Part shown: positions 28,353 through 36,722 of the stretch, piece after piece | Layout of the letters: the number at the start of each line of letters is the position of its first letter | How positions within the stretch are numbered: the first letter of the stretch is position 1 | DNA from: Eubacteriales bacterium | GTDB taxonomy: Bacteria; Bacillota; Clostridia; Lachnospirales; Lachnospiraceae | Assembly: GCA_030526715.1 (NCBI GenBank) | Contig: JAUNCG010000003.1 | Location: 1-64,000 of the forward strand | Length of the DNA stretch: 64,000 bases | Reading direction: 5' to 3' | Notes under the pieces: generated by a model | What the model was told of the DNA's origin: nothing | The model's database searches: none | The model's input: the letters and a program-made list of their open reading frames with translations, nothing else | Made by a program: the position numbers and the translations under genes

Positions 28353-28380
28353 CGAAGCGGATTGCGAATATCCGCTTGAC
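28324..28380 (+). repeat. 57-bp dispersed repeat, copy 2
   Basis: It differs from 1354-1410 at one base (28351 A, making the cdd stop codon TAG). It overlaps the 3' end of cdd, and its internal hairpin (AAGCGGAT/ATCCGCTT) follows the stop. The two copies lie 27 kb apart next to unrelated genes. Confidence 0.8.
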
Positions 28381-28445
28381 TATACGTATGAGAATAAAGG
28401 AAACTCTCATAAAATGCAGCGTTATGAAACATGGAGGAAATCACT

Positions 28446-29768
28446 ATGAGAATGGTAGATTTGATTGAAAAGAAACGTGATGGAGGCGAGCTGGACGAAC
28501 AGGAAATACGCTGGATGATCCGGGGCTATGTGGATGGCGAGATTCCGGATTACCAGATGTCGGCGATGCTGATGGCAATTTATTTTCAGGGAATGACAAA
28601 AAAAGAGACGTCCGTGATGACGGACGCAGTGACGCATTCCGGAGATGTGGTGGATCTTTCGTCGATCCGTGGCGTGAAGGTGGATAAGCATTCTACCGGC
28701 GGTGTGGGAGATAAGACCACACTGGCTATCGCGCCGATCGTGGCGGCCTGCGGGGTAAAGGTGGCGAAGATGTCCGGAAGAGGCCTCGGACATACGGGCG
28801 GAACCGTGGATAAGATGGAGAGTATTCCGGGAATGCGGACAGATCTGAATGAGGAAGAGTTCTTTTCTGTGGTAAACCGTACCGGGATCAGCGTGATCGG
28901 ACAGTCCGGGAATCTGACTCCCGCAGATAAGAAGCTGTACGCGCTTCGGGATGTGACTGCGACCGTCAACAGTATTCCGCTGATTGCAGTATCCATCATG
29001 GGGAAAAAGCTGGCGGCGGGCAATGATGCCATTCTGCTAGATGTGACGACGGGAAGCGGCGCATTTATGAAGACGATGGAGGAAGCGGTGGCATTGGCGA
29101 AGGAGATGACAGCCATCGGTGAGAGCGCCGGGAAGCGTACCGTGGCGCTGATTACGGATATGGATCAGCCTCTGGGAAATACCATCGGTAATATTTTAGA
29201 GGTGCAGGAGGCAGTGGAAATCCTGCGAGGCGGCGGTCCGAAGGATCTTCAGGAGGTATGTCTGGCGCTGGCGGCCGATATGCTTTTTCTGGCAGGACAG
29301 GGGGATATGCAGACCTGTCGTGATAAGGTGCATGAGGTGATACGAGATGGTCGTGCTCTGGAAAAACTCGTCGAGATGGTGGAAGCGCAGGGCGGCGACA
29401 GCAGCTATATTCGTGATACAACGAAGTTCCCGAAGGCGCCCTATGAGACAGATGTCCTTGCAGACAGGGACGGCTATATTGTACATATGAATGCGCAGGA
29501 ATGCGGTGTGGCATCCTCCATGCTGGGAGCGGGTCGTGAGACAAAAGAGAGCGTTATTGATATGACGGCAGGTATCGTGCTTTTGAAAAAGACCGGAGAT
29601 GAGGTCAAAAAAGGTGATGTGCTCGCCAGACTCTATACCTCGCAGAAGGAGCGTCTGGAGGGGGCGTCAAAACGTTATCAGCAGGCGATCGAGATCGGTG
29701 AAAACCGCCCGGAGCACAGAAAAGAGATCCTTGCGAGGGTTGAGAAAGAGGAAGTAGTATATTTTTAA
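28446..29768 (+). CDS. pdp: Pyrimidine-nucleoside phosphorylase
   Basis: Phosphorolysis of uridine, thymidine and deoxyuridine to base and (deoxy)ribose-1-phosphate. It is 440 residues starting MRMVDLIEKKRDG, with GGVGDKTTLAIAPIVAA (phosphate site) and KMSGRGLGHTGGT. The family's C-terminal part ends near residue 440. ATG at 28446 follows GGAGG; an upstream ATG at 28431 has no site. Products go to DeoB two genes upstream. Pdp is more likely than thymidine-specific DeoA by this sequence type. Confidence 0.94.
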   Translation: MRMVDLIEKKRDGGELDEQEIRWMIRGYVDGEIPDYQMSAMLMAIYFQGMTKKETSVMTDAVTHSGDVVDLSSIRGVKVDKHSTGGVGDKTTLAIAPIVAACGVKVAKMSGRGLGHTGGTVDKMESIPGMRTDLNEEEFFSVVNRTGISVIGQSGNLTPADKKLYALRDVTATVNSIPLIAVSIMGKKLAAGNDAILLDVTTGSGAFMKTMEEAVALAKEMTAIGESAGKRTVALITDMDQPLGNTIGNILEVQEAVEILRGGGPKDLQEVCLALAADMLFLAGQGDMQTCRDKVHEVIRDGRALEKLVEMVEAQGGDSSYIRDTTKFPKAPYETDVLADRDGYIVHMNAQECGVASSMLGAGRETKESVIDMTAGIVLLKKTGDEVKKGDVLARLYTSQKERLEGASKRYQQAIEIGENRPEHRKEILARVEKEEVVYF

Positions 29769-29791
29769 AATATAAGGTTAAGCAATGTAAG

Positions 29792-29833
29792 AGGAGTGCC
29801 GCAAACTAACGGATGTAGGTTTGCGGCACTCCT
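29792..29833. terminator. Bidirectional terminator between pdp and the minus-strand sugar operon
   Basis: A perfect 15-bp stem (29792-29806 with 29819-29833). It lies between two convergent transcription units; T tracts on either side are moderate. Confidence 0.8.
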
Positions 29834-29842
29834 TTGTTTACA

Positions 29843-30766
29843 TCAATGATCAGCAAGAAAAGCATCAACTTCTGTACGTGTCGGCATAGAAGGAGTGGTT
29901 CCTAATTTCTGAACGGAAAGTGCAGCGGTGGCATTTGCAAATCTTGCGGCATCCCATTCACTGTACCCTTCGGAAAGTGCGGTGAGAAATCCACCGTTAA
30001 AGGCATCGCCGGCTCCGGTAGTATCCAGTGCGTCTACGTGAAAAGCAGGAACTATTTCCTGACGACCGTCAGCTGAAATAAAAACGCCTTGCGAGCCCAT
30101 GGTGATCAATACTTTTTCCACTCCTTTATTGTGGAACACTTCAGCAGCTTTTTTTGCGCCTTCAAGATTTTTTACTGGAATACCGGTCAATTCTTCGGCT
30201 TCCACTTCGTTAGGTGTAACCATATAGACTTTAGATAAAAACTCATCGGAAATAGGAGCGTATGGAGCAGTATTTACGATGACTTTGGAACCATAACGAT
30301 TAGCAAGCTCGATAATCCTTTCGTTTGCATCTTGATTTACTTCCAATTGAAGAAGGACATAGGCGGCATCCTTGATAAAGTTTATCGTGCGGTCTGTATC
30401 TTCTTTAGTAATGGTTGCGCATGCACCGGGAACGATGACGATTTCATTTTCGCTGGTGTTTTGATCCACCAGAATGAGTGCGATGCCGGTGTCAGTATCA
30501 TCGGCAAAGAAAATACCGTCTTTGGGCATTCCTAATTCTGTCATGGTATTCAGTGCAACATCTGCAAAGGAATCGCGTCCCAGCTTGGTGATCATAGTCA
30601 CGTTGGCACCGGTCTTATGGGCGGCAACGCATTGGTTGAATCCTTTGCCGCCCGGTCCCATTTTGAAGAAGGAGCCCTTTACTGTTTCGCCCGAAATTGG
30701 CAGATGAGGGGTACGCCCCATCAGATCGACGACAAAACTTCCGAAAACTACGATTTTCTTTTTCAT
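29843..30766 (-). CDS. PfkB-family sugar kinase (ribokinase-like)
   Basis: ATP-dependent sugar kinase of the ribokinase family, 307 residues from MKKKIVVFG, preceded by AGAGG. The substrate-binding GGKGFNQCVAA and the catalytic motif DTTGAGDAFNGGF are intact. It is the last gene of the minus-strand operon, 19 nt after the aldolase. Ribose or deoxyribose are the obvious substrate guesses, but the neighbours (class II aldolase, DhaK-like proteins) suggest a ketose or an unusual sugar. The plus-strand arm has its own PfkB kinase. Confidence 0.88.
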   Translation of the reverse strand: MKKKIVVFGSFVVDLMGRTPHLPISGETVKGSFFKMGPGGKGFNQCVAAHKTGANVTMITKLGRDSFADVALNTMTELGMPKDGIFFADDTDTGIALILVDQNTSENEIVIVPGACATITKEDTDRTINFIKDAAYVLLQLEVNQDANERIIELANRYGSKVIVNTAPYAPISDEFLSKVYMVTPNEVEAEELTGIPVKNLEGAKKAAEVFHNKGVEKVLITMGSQGVFISADGRQEIVPAFHVDALDTTGAGDAFNGGFLTALSEGYSEWDAARFANATAALSVQKLGTTPSMPTRTEVDAFLADH

Positions 30767-30785
30767 ATCAAATCCTCTGTGCAAA

Positions 30786-31634
30786 TCAGAACTTAGAAAG
30801 CTCCAGCTTTTTGACAAGATAATTCATTAAGATTTCCTGTGCGTATCTGGCATAATCAAAGATAGCGCCGCCATCTGGATGCTCCTGAGTGTACTGTTTC
30901 ATGGTATCGTGATATAAGTGGAAAAATTCTGTTCCGACATTAAACTTGTTAATACCGTGTAAAAATGCCTCATTCAGTTGGTCGTCTGGAATGCCACTTC
31001 CGCCATGAAGGACGAGTGGAGTGTCAATAGTGTCGTTGATCTCACGCAGACGTTGAATATCAAGATGCGGAGTTTCTTTATATACTCCGTGTGCGCTTCC
31101 GATAGCAACTGCGAGTGCGTCAGCGCCGCTCTCGGTTACATATTTCTTAGCTACTTCCGGCTTTGTATACATATCAAGATTGGACTGATCATCACGATTT
31201 GCGGCGAAACCGACATGTCCGAGTTCTCCTTCTACTGCAACATTGAATGCATGAGCAATCTCGGTTACCCTTTTGGTGTTTGCGATATTTTCCTCCAGCG
31301 GAAGCATGGAACCGTCGTACATAACACAGGAAAAACCGGCCTTGATCGCGCGGATGATGTAGTTGATATCCTGACAGTGGTCGAGATGCAGGCCGACCGG
31401 AACGGATACTTCTTCGGCAACACTTTTTACTGCTGCGGCAAAAGTCTCTGGATTACACCAGTTATTCAATTCTGCGTGTTCCGGATATAACATGCAGAGA
31501 ACCGGTTTATTTACTTTCTCAGCAGCATGTACTACGGAGTCGATCATGTTATAGTCGATACAGTTGAATGCAATTACAGATGTGTTAGCATCGCTGGCCA
31601 TTTTAAGAATTTCTTTTACAGGTACAAGTGACAT
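30786..31634 (-). CDS. Class II (zinc) ketose-bisphosphate aldolase
   Basis: Cleaves a ketose-(bis)phosphate, releasing DHAP or DHA as one product in the family. It is 282 residues with zinc ligands in LHLDHC, VEGELGHVG (Glu), AIGSAHGVY (His) and LHGGSGIPDD (His). This is the FbaA/GatY/KbaY-like class. Substrate specificity cannot be read. It lies between dhaL-like and kinase genes in one operon, so its product may be passed to the DhaK-like proteins. Confidence 0.88.
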   Translation of the reverse strand: MSLVPVKEILKMASDANTSVIAFNCIDYNMIDSVVHAAEKVNKPVLCMLYPEHAELNNWCNPETFAAAVKSVAEEVSVPVGLHLDHCQDINYIIRAIKAGFSCVMYDGSMLPLEENIANTKRVTEIAHAFNVAVEGELGHVGFAANRDDQSNLDMYTKPEVAKKYVTESGADALAVAIGSAHGVYKETPHLDIQRLREINDTIDTPLVLHGGSGIPDDQLNEAFLHGINKFNVGTEFFHLYHDTMKQYTQEHPDGGAIFDYARYAQEILMNYLVKKLELSKF

Positions 31635-31686
31635 ATTGTTTTCCTTCCTTTCTTATAAAAAAATATATGTTTTCTGCCGACGTGTA

Positions 31687-32328
31687 TCAAGCTTCGGCAG
31701 TGAAACTCTCTGCAAGCGCTTTGAAAATAATAGTTACGGATACAGCTCCGGTATCCGGATGCCCGATCGTCTTTTCGCGAAAATTTTTGGAGCGCCCCAT
31801 CCGGGAAATCATGGCCTTGGTGTTCTCCATTCCGCAGACAGATGCTTTTGCGGCTTCGTTAAGCGCGGATTCAAAAGAAAGATGTTCAACGACAGAATGC
31901 TTCAGTGATTCGGATGCCTCGATCAAAGCGTCATACATGGTTTTGTCGCCGCGATTTACACGACCACGTTTTTGGATGGCTTCGGTTCCTCCGCTGATGT
32001 ATGCGGAAAAATCGGCTAGCGTCAAGGATTCCTTTGATTCGATTGCGGAAAGTCCGCCGATAAAAAGTGTGCCGAAGATAACACCGGAAGTACCGCCCAT
32101 TACACGGATCAGTGTCATACCTGCTTCGTGAAGCAGATGATAGGGCGACTCATAGGTCATAACGGAAAGTTGTTTGTGAAGCGCTGTGAATCCGATGCGC
32201 ATCCCAATGCCGTGATCGCCATCGCCGATGACGGTATCCAGCTCTGTAAGCATGGGTTCTGCCTGAATAATAGAATCACAGACATGAAGAAGCGCGGATT
32301 TTAATTGCGCTGTGGTAATATCATGCAT
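31687..32328 (-). CDS. dhaL: DhaL-like ADP/ATP-binding kinase subunit (minus arm)
   Basis: This 213-residue protein is of the DhaL/Dak phosphatase-like family, the nucleotide-binding half of dihydroxyacetone kinases. It has the Mg-binding IGDGDHGIGM motif near residue 33 and a GGTSGVIFGTLF glycine stretch near residue 98. In DhaKLM systems DhaL carries a tight ADP that is re-phosphorylated by DhaM; no dhaM-like gene is in this window. It sits directly after the two DhaK-like genes. Confidence 0.88.
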   Translation of the reverse strand: MHDITTAQLKSALLHVCDSIIQAEPMLTELDTVIGDGDHGIGMRIGFTALHKQLSVMTYESPYHLLHEAGMTLIRVMGGTSGVIFGTLFIGGLSAIESKESLTLADFSAYISGGTEAIQKRGRVNRGDKTMYDALIEASESLKHSVVEHLSFESALNEAAKASVCGMENTKAMISRMGRSKNFREKTIGHPDTGAVSVTIIFKALAESFTAEA

Positions 32329-32356
32329 AATAAATTCCTCCTTTGGAATGTAGAAT

Positions 32357-33325
32357 TTATAAGATGAAAGATTCTGTATAAATCCGTTTGCTCAGATAGT
32401 TTTCCACGGATTTGTCCGCACAGAGAAGTGTAACGGAAAAACCATACGAAATATCCATGCGAAGATAGTGTCCGGCACTGGTCTGCTTGATCGGATGCAC
32501 GGTGCTTGCATACTGATGAAAATACTTTACAAAGGAAAATAAATCTTCGTAAAGCGTGGAAAATGTTCGACTGACGACTAAGTGAAGATTTTCATCTTTA
32601 CAGGGCTTCAGATCCTGATAAAGATAATTGTACGCAAGCTTTACGGAATCTTGAAGCGTGAAACAATTTTGATGGATGATACGGGCTTTTTCTCCGGAAA
32701 TACCTTCGCCAAGCATGATAGTCTGATTTTGAAAATCGTATGTAACATTTAGGCTGCTCATGCGATTGCCGACGTGAGAAAGCAAACTTGCTATTTCATC
32801 TAGGGACTGTCCTTCTTTTGCGGCAGCCGAGGCAATCTTGGTAGTTAAAAGAGAACCGCCGATCAATCCTGTGCGTTCGTCGCGCGGAGCATTTGCATCG
32901 ACAGACAGACAATCGTCATGTACAGGTACGAGACGACCGCGATAACCCTCTAATTCTAATAATTCCAGAGCAAGATCATTGTTTAGTCCGTCTCCCATGA
33001 AATTGTTGTAGATTAGGATGTATCCGTGCGGGCTGTTGATATATTTGGCTGCTTCGTAAATATCGTAGGCGCTTGGTGCAGCACATGGACCGCCGTTAAT
33101 CCCGACATCACAAAAATCTTCTCCGGTAGGAAAACCGACGGCAAAAGGACCACCAAGTCCGCCGGCGCTGGTAATGATATTTACACGATTAGCATGAATG
33201 GGGTTGTGTAAAAGAGCTCGTCCGTTATATGAGGATTTAAGCGTCTGTACACGATCGGGATAGATCAATGCCATGCCATCGATGCAGTCTTTTGTAAGGC
33301 GATCCGGATTGGTCAGATATCCCAT
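32357..33325 (-). CDS. DhaK-like kinase subunit lacking both histidines (copy B)
   Basis: This 322-residue protein is recognisable as DhaK by YNNFMGDGLNNDL (the conserved catalytic Asp) and the overall order. Where active DhaK has GGGxGHxP, this has AGGLGGPF (no His). Where DhaK has GMGIHGEPG with the His that binds substrate covalently, it has GEGISGEK, Ser at about residue 210. Start at ATG 33325, with AGGAGG 8 nt before; an earlier in-frame GTG overlaps the site. The tandem copy at 33360 shows the same losses, so this looks like a distinct lineage rather than decay. Confidence 0.8.
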   Translation of the reverse strand: MGYLTNPDRLTKDCIDGMALIYPDRVQTLKSSYNGRALLHNPIHANRVNIITSAGGLGGPFAVGFPTGEDFCDVGINGGPCAAPSAYDIYEAAKYINSPHGYILIYNNFMGDGLNNDLALELLELEGYRGRLVPVHDDCLSVDANAPRDERTGLIGGSLLTTKIASAAAKEGQSLDEIASLLSHVGNRMSSLNVTYDFQNQTIMLGEGISGEKARIIHQNCFTLQDSVKLAYNYLYQDLKPCKDENLHLVVSRTFSTLYEDLFSFVKYFHQYASTVHPIKQTSAGHYLRMDISYGFSVTLLCADKSVENYLSKRIYTESFIL

Positions 33326-33359
33326 TTTTTCCACCTCCTGTTTTGGAAAATGTGTTTGG

Positions 33360-34316
33360 TTATAGAGTGATCGGTGAATCTTCTATCCAGAATGGCTGCA
33401 GTATATCATCGACGCAGAGCATACTGACGAAAAAGCCGTGTGTATTTAGAAGATAAGTATAATAATCAATGTTGATATCAGTAATTTGATGAAGGTGTGA
33501 AGCGTATTTTCTGATCTCATTTGTAAAAATATAGGCTTCTTCGCAGCGGGTCTGTTCCAGTCGGCTGACCAGAATACTGAGTTTGTTTCCGGATTGTGGC
33601 AGCAGATCGGAGGTTAAGAGATCATATACTGTTGATGCAGCCTGACTCATATGAAAACGATCGGGATAGGTCAATACCGGAGGCTCTCCGGAAAAACCGT
33701 TTCCCAGACAGATTGCATGCTGATGAAAATCAAAAGTGATGGTTACGGAGCTGATGCGATCGTTAGCATGTAGAAGAATACGGTGAGTTTCATCGAGCGT
33801 TAATCCTTTGCGCACACAGACGGAACCGATCTTAAGTAAATAAAGCAAGCCTGTGAGCCCGGTTCGTTCGTGACGGGGAGTGCCGGCAGGAACGGAGAGG
33901 CAGTCATCGGTACAGGGACAGAGCCTGCTTTCTATATTCTCAAGATGAAGCAGCTCACATGCAAGATCGTTGTTGAGATAGTCACCCATGAAGTTGTTAT
34001 AAATAAGAATGCTTCCCTTGTCTCGACCGATGGCCTTCGCAGTTTCATAAATATCGTAAGCGCTTGGAGCGGAGCGGATATTTCCGTTGACGGAAGCATC
34101 AGCCAGTTCTTTGCTCAGATATCCGGCGGACAAGGGGTAACACCCGCCTCCGCTGCTGACAATGAGTCGCACCTTGTGCTCCGGAAGATTTCTGCGAATC
34201 AAGACTCCTCCGTTGTGGGAGGTGTTGAGTGTCCGGTATTTTTGAGGATAAAGTGCGGCTAAACTGTCGATGCAATCGCGAGTGAGAGTATCGGTTTTGG
34301 TTAAATATTGATCCAT
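33360..34316 (-). CDS. DhaK-like kinase subunit lacking both histidines (copy A)
   Basis: First gene of the minus operon, 318 residues, paralogous to copy B (shared IYNNFMGD, LNNDLA, DDCLS, HERTGL). The His of GGGxGH is absent (SSGGGCYPLSAG) and the covalent substrate His is Ser at about residue 209 (LGNGFSGEPP). Asp of MGD is kept. It may form a heteromer with copy B and DhaL. The ATG at 34316 is preferred over the GTG at 34328, which overlaps the GAGG. Promoter 34354-34382. Confidence 0.78.
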   Translation of the reverse strand: MDQYLTKTDTLTRDCIDSLAALYPQKYRTLNTSHNGGVLIRRNLPEHKVRLIVSSGGGCYPLSAGYLSKELADASVNGNIRSAPSAYDIYETAKAIGRDKGSILIYNNFMGDYLNNDLACELLHLENIESRLCPCTDDCLSVPAGTPRHERTGLTGLLYLLKIGSVCVRKGLTLDETHRILLHANDRISSVTITFDFHQHAICLGNGFSGEPPVLTYPDRFHMSQAASTVYDLLTSDLLPQSGNKLSILVSRLEQTRCEEAYIFTNEIRKYASHLHQITDINIDYYTYLLNTHGFFVSMLCVDDILQPFWIEDSPITL

Positions 34317-34353
34317 ATGCTCCGTCACCTCATTTTCCTTAATAATTAATTTG

Positions 34354-34382
34354 AATATATCATTTTAGAATATCAAAGTCAA
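34354..34382 (-). promoter_or_regulatory. Promoter of the minus-arm sugar operon
   Basis: On the minus strand TTGACT (34377-34382), 17-nt spacer, TATATT (34354-34359). Confidence 0.65.
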
Positions 34383-34398
34383 GATAGATAATAACAAA

Positions 34399-34442
34399 AA
34401 CGAAAGCAAATAAAATCAACAAAGAAATGTTTGTTTTCGTTT
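34399..34442. promoter_or_regulatory. Candidate DeoR operator, inverted repeat
   Basis: AACGAAA (34399-34405) and TTTTCGTTT (34434-34442) form inverted half-sites just upstream of the minus-arm promoter. A single related GAAACGAAATG lies at 34606-34616. The rest of 34329-34700 is AT-rich with promoters but no gene. Confidence 0.4.
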
Positions 34443-34546
34443 GAGTGTGAAAGAAGGGGTTAGGTCAATATGCTGCAAAAATATAAACACAAACTGTGAA
34501 AAGCGTCAAAATGACAAATATTAAAAGAAAAAATATTAAAATACTA

Positions 34547-34576
34547 TTGACATTTTATGAAAAGTGGGATAGATTT
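34547..34576 (+). promoter_or_regulatory. Promoter of the regulator and plus arm
   Basis: TTGACA (34547-34552), 18-nt spacer, TAGATT (34571-34576). Confidence 0.55.
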
Positions 34577-34651
34577 AGTGCATAAAGAAAAGAAAATGAA
34601 ATTTGAAACGAAATGAAAGGAAAATATCAAGAGAAATAAAACAAAAGCATT

Positions 34652-34667
34652 CGAAATAACGTTTTCG
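34652..34667. promoter_or_regulatory. Candidate DeoR operator, palindrome
   Basis: CGAAATAACGTTTTCG has CGAAA/TTTCG arms around a 6-nt centre and lies in the leader of the DeoR-family gene, a position suited to autorepression. Confidence 0.45.
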
Positions 34668-34700
34668 TAAGCCGGAGGGACTTGATAACTAAAGCAGGAT

Positions 34701-35468
34701 ATGTTTACGGATGAACGACAGGAAAAGATAGAGCAGTATATTTTAAAAAATGATTCGGCAAGTGTACAGGAATTGAGTACGCTGTTTTCTGTATCAGAAG
34801 TTACGATACGGAAAGATCTGGAGGAGCTTCAAAAAGGAAACCGAATCGTACGTACCCACGGTGGGGCAAGAGTAAAATACTCAAATTCATCGTTATTTTA
34901 TTTTCAGGATCTTGTAGTGAAATGTCCTGAGGAGAAACATATCATTGCGCAAAAGGCACTGGAATTTATAGAGGATGGAGACACGATTTTCCTGGATGGC
35001 TCTACTACTACGAATGAACTGGCTTTTCTGATTCAGGACAGTGATTTGAAGGAATTGAAGGTGATTACCAGTTCGCTGTCGGTGGCGATGCTGTTTCAGG
35101 AGAATGAATCATACTCGGTTATGGTAATAGGCGGTTCTCTGAATAAGAGAATGAACACTGTGGAAGGGGCTTTTATGGAGCTGCAGATGTCGTATCTGAC
35201 AGTAGAGAAAGCGTTCATAGGAATCAATGGAATTGATGCTGAGTTTGGGTTTTCAACATCGGAAGTTACGGAAGCATCGGCAAAAAGGGCAATTTGCCGC
35301 TCGGCCAATCGCTGTTTTGTCATGGCAGATCACACAAAGTTTAATAAAAGGTATTTTATAAAGGCTTTTGATATAGACGGCGGTGCAGATTATCTGATCA
35401 CAAATGACAGGTCTGATCTGATAGATTATTCACCATATGAGGAAAAAATAAGCCTCATTTTGGCATAA
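34701..35468 (+). CDS. DeoR/GlpR-family transcriptional regulator
   Basis: This 255-residue repressor type has an N-terminal DeoR helix-turn-helix (VQELSTLFSVSEVTIRKDL, then VRTHGGA) and a sugar-phosphate-sensing domain (about 75-235) with FLDGSTTTNELA near residue 95. Such proteins bind phosphorylated sugar intermediates. It lies at the divergence point of the two arms and just before the transporter, so it is the likely local switch. CGAAA/TTTCG repeats are found around it. Confidence 0.9.
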   Translation: MFTDERQEKIEQYILKNDSASVQELSTLFSVSEVTIRKDLEELQKGNRIVRTHGGARVKYSNSSLFYFQDLVVKCPEEKHIIAQKALEFIEDGDTIFLDGSTTTNELAFLIQDSDLKELKVITSSLSVAMLFQENESYSVMVIGGSLNKRMNTVEGAFMELQMSYLTVEKAFIGINGIDAEFGFSTSEVTEASAKRAICRSANRCFVMADHTKFNKRYFIKAFDIDGGADYLITNDRSDLIDYSPYEEKISLILA

Positions 35469-35570
35469 TTGCAGCGGCAATGCCGCATAAAAAGAGAATA
35501 TTAAGGCGATGTGGGGACATTGCTTTAGTAGCAAAAACTATTTAATATTTTAATTCAAGGAGGAAAAAAC

Positions 35571-36548
35571 ATGAAACTGAAGAAAATTGCAGCATCTACA
35601 TTAGTTGGAGTTATGATGGTGACTTCACTGTCAGCAGTAGCGATGGCAGGAAACAGCAAACCTCTCGAGATTGAGGGTGATTTTTCTGAAATGAATTGGG
35701 GCTTTATAGTTGGATCTTATGAGCATGTGTTCTATCAGAAGGTTGACGAAGGAATCCGTTTGGGATGTCAGGAGATCGGTTTGCAGGAGGATCAGTACAA
35801 TATCACAGACTGTAATCTGGAAGCGGATAAGGCAATTAATGCGATTCAGAATTTCACAGCAAACAAATGTAACGCCATTGCACTTGCATGCAATGATGCA
35901 GCAGGCTGCGTACCGGGTATCAATGAGGCGGCAGCAAACGGTGTGGCAATGTTTAACTTTGACTCTAAGGCAGCAGATCTGACAAATGTTATTTCTTTCG
36001 TTGGTACAGACAATTTTCAGGGTGGTGTACTTGGCGGAGAAGAACTGATCAGATTGTCAGAGGACGGAGATACGGTAGCGATTATAGGCAATCCGGAATC
36101 AGTTTCTACACTGGATCGCGAGAATGGCGCACTTCAGGCGTTGGAAGAGGCAGATCGTAATGTGCTTTCAGGCTATAACTATGAAGGCGACGCAAACCGC
36201 GCACAGGAAATCATGGAGACGATCCTTGTAGCAAATCCGGATTGTGCAGCAGTATTCTGCGCAGGCGATCCGGCGGCAACCGGAGCTATGGCAGCGATTA
36301 AGGCGGCAGGTTCTGACTGTAAGGTCGTTGGATTTGATGGAAATCCGGAAGCGCTTGAAGCTATGCTTGATGCAGAGAACGGCAAGACATGGGTATCCGA
36401 GATCGCACAGGATCCTGTTGGTATCGGCAGAGGTATCGTTGAACAGATGGCGAAATATTTCACCACAGGTGAAGTTGATGATCAGGTTATCATGATCAAT
36501 CCGTATATCATCACTGCTGAAAATGCAGCAGAGGAGTTGGGTAAATAA
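35571..36548 (+). CDS. Ribose-type sugar ABC transporter, substrate-binding protein
   Basis: This 325-residue Peripla_BP_4 protein of the RbsB class binds a sugar outside the cell. The signal peptide ends near AVAMAG, with no lipobox Cys. Binding-cleft regions such as ALACNDAAG, SFVGTDNFQGG and CKVVGFDGNPEAL are typical. AAGGAGG lies before the ATG. A strong hairpin follows, then the ATPase gene. The neighbouring DhaK, aldolase and kinase genes suggest a pentose, tetrose or branched sugar. Confidence 0.88.
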   Translation: MKLKKIAASTLVGVMMVTSLSAVAMAGNSKPLEIEGDFSEMNWGFIVGSYEHVFYQKVDEGIRLGCQEIGLQEDQYNITDCNLEADKAINAIQNFTANKCNAIALACNDAAGCVPGINEAAANGVAMFNFDSKAADLTNVISFVGTDNFQGGVLGGEELIRLSEDGDTVAIIGNPESVSTLDRENGALQALEEADRNVLSGYNYEGDANRAQEIMETILVANPDCAAVFCAGDPAATGAMAAIKAAGSDCKVVGFDGNPEALEAMLDAENGKTWVSEIAQDPVGIGRGIVEQMAKYFTTGEVDDQVIMINPYIITAENAAEELGK

Positions 36549-36607
36549 TCCAGCAGGAGTTTATTTTGAAAACGGTATAGTTTTATAAACTGCTTATTAT
36601 AAGTTGA

Positions 36608-36641
36608 GAATATGCCGGGCAGTTATGCCCGGCATATTCTT
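36608..36641 (+). terminator. Intra-operon hairpin after the binding-protein gene
   Basis: A perfect 14-bp stem (36608-36621 with 36626-36639), loop GTTA, weak T tract. It probably gives partial termination or protects the upstream mRNA so that the binding protein is made in excess. Confidence 0.75.
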
Positions 36642-36722
36642 ATGAAAAGAAGGTTCAGTGTCACCGATGAGCGGTGTCCGTGCTCGCTGGCATTATAGAA
36701 AACAACGAAAGGAATGAAGAAA

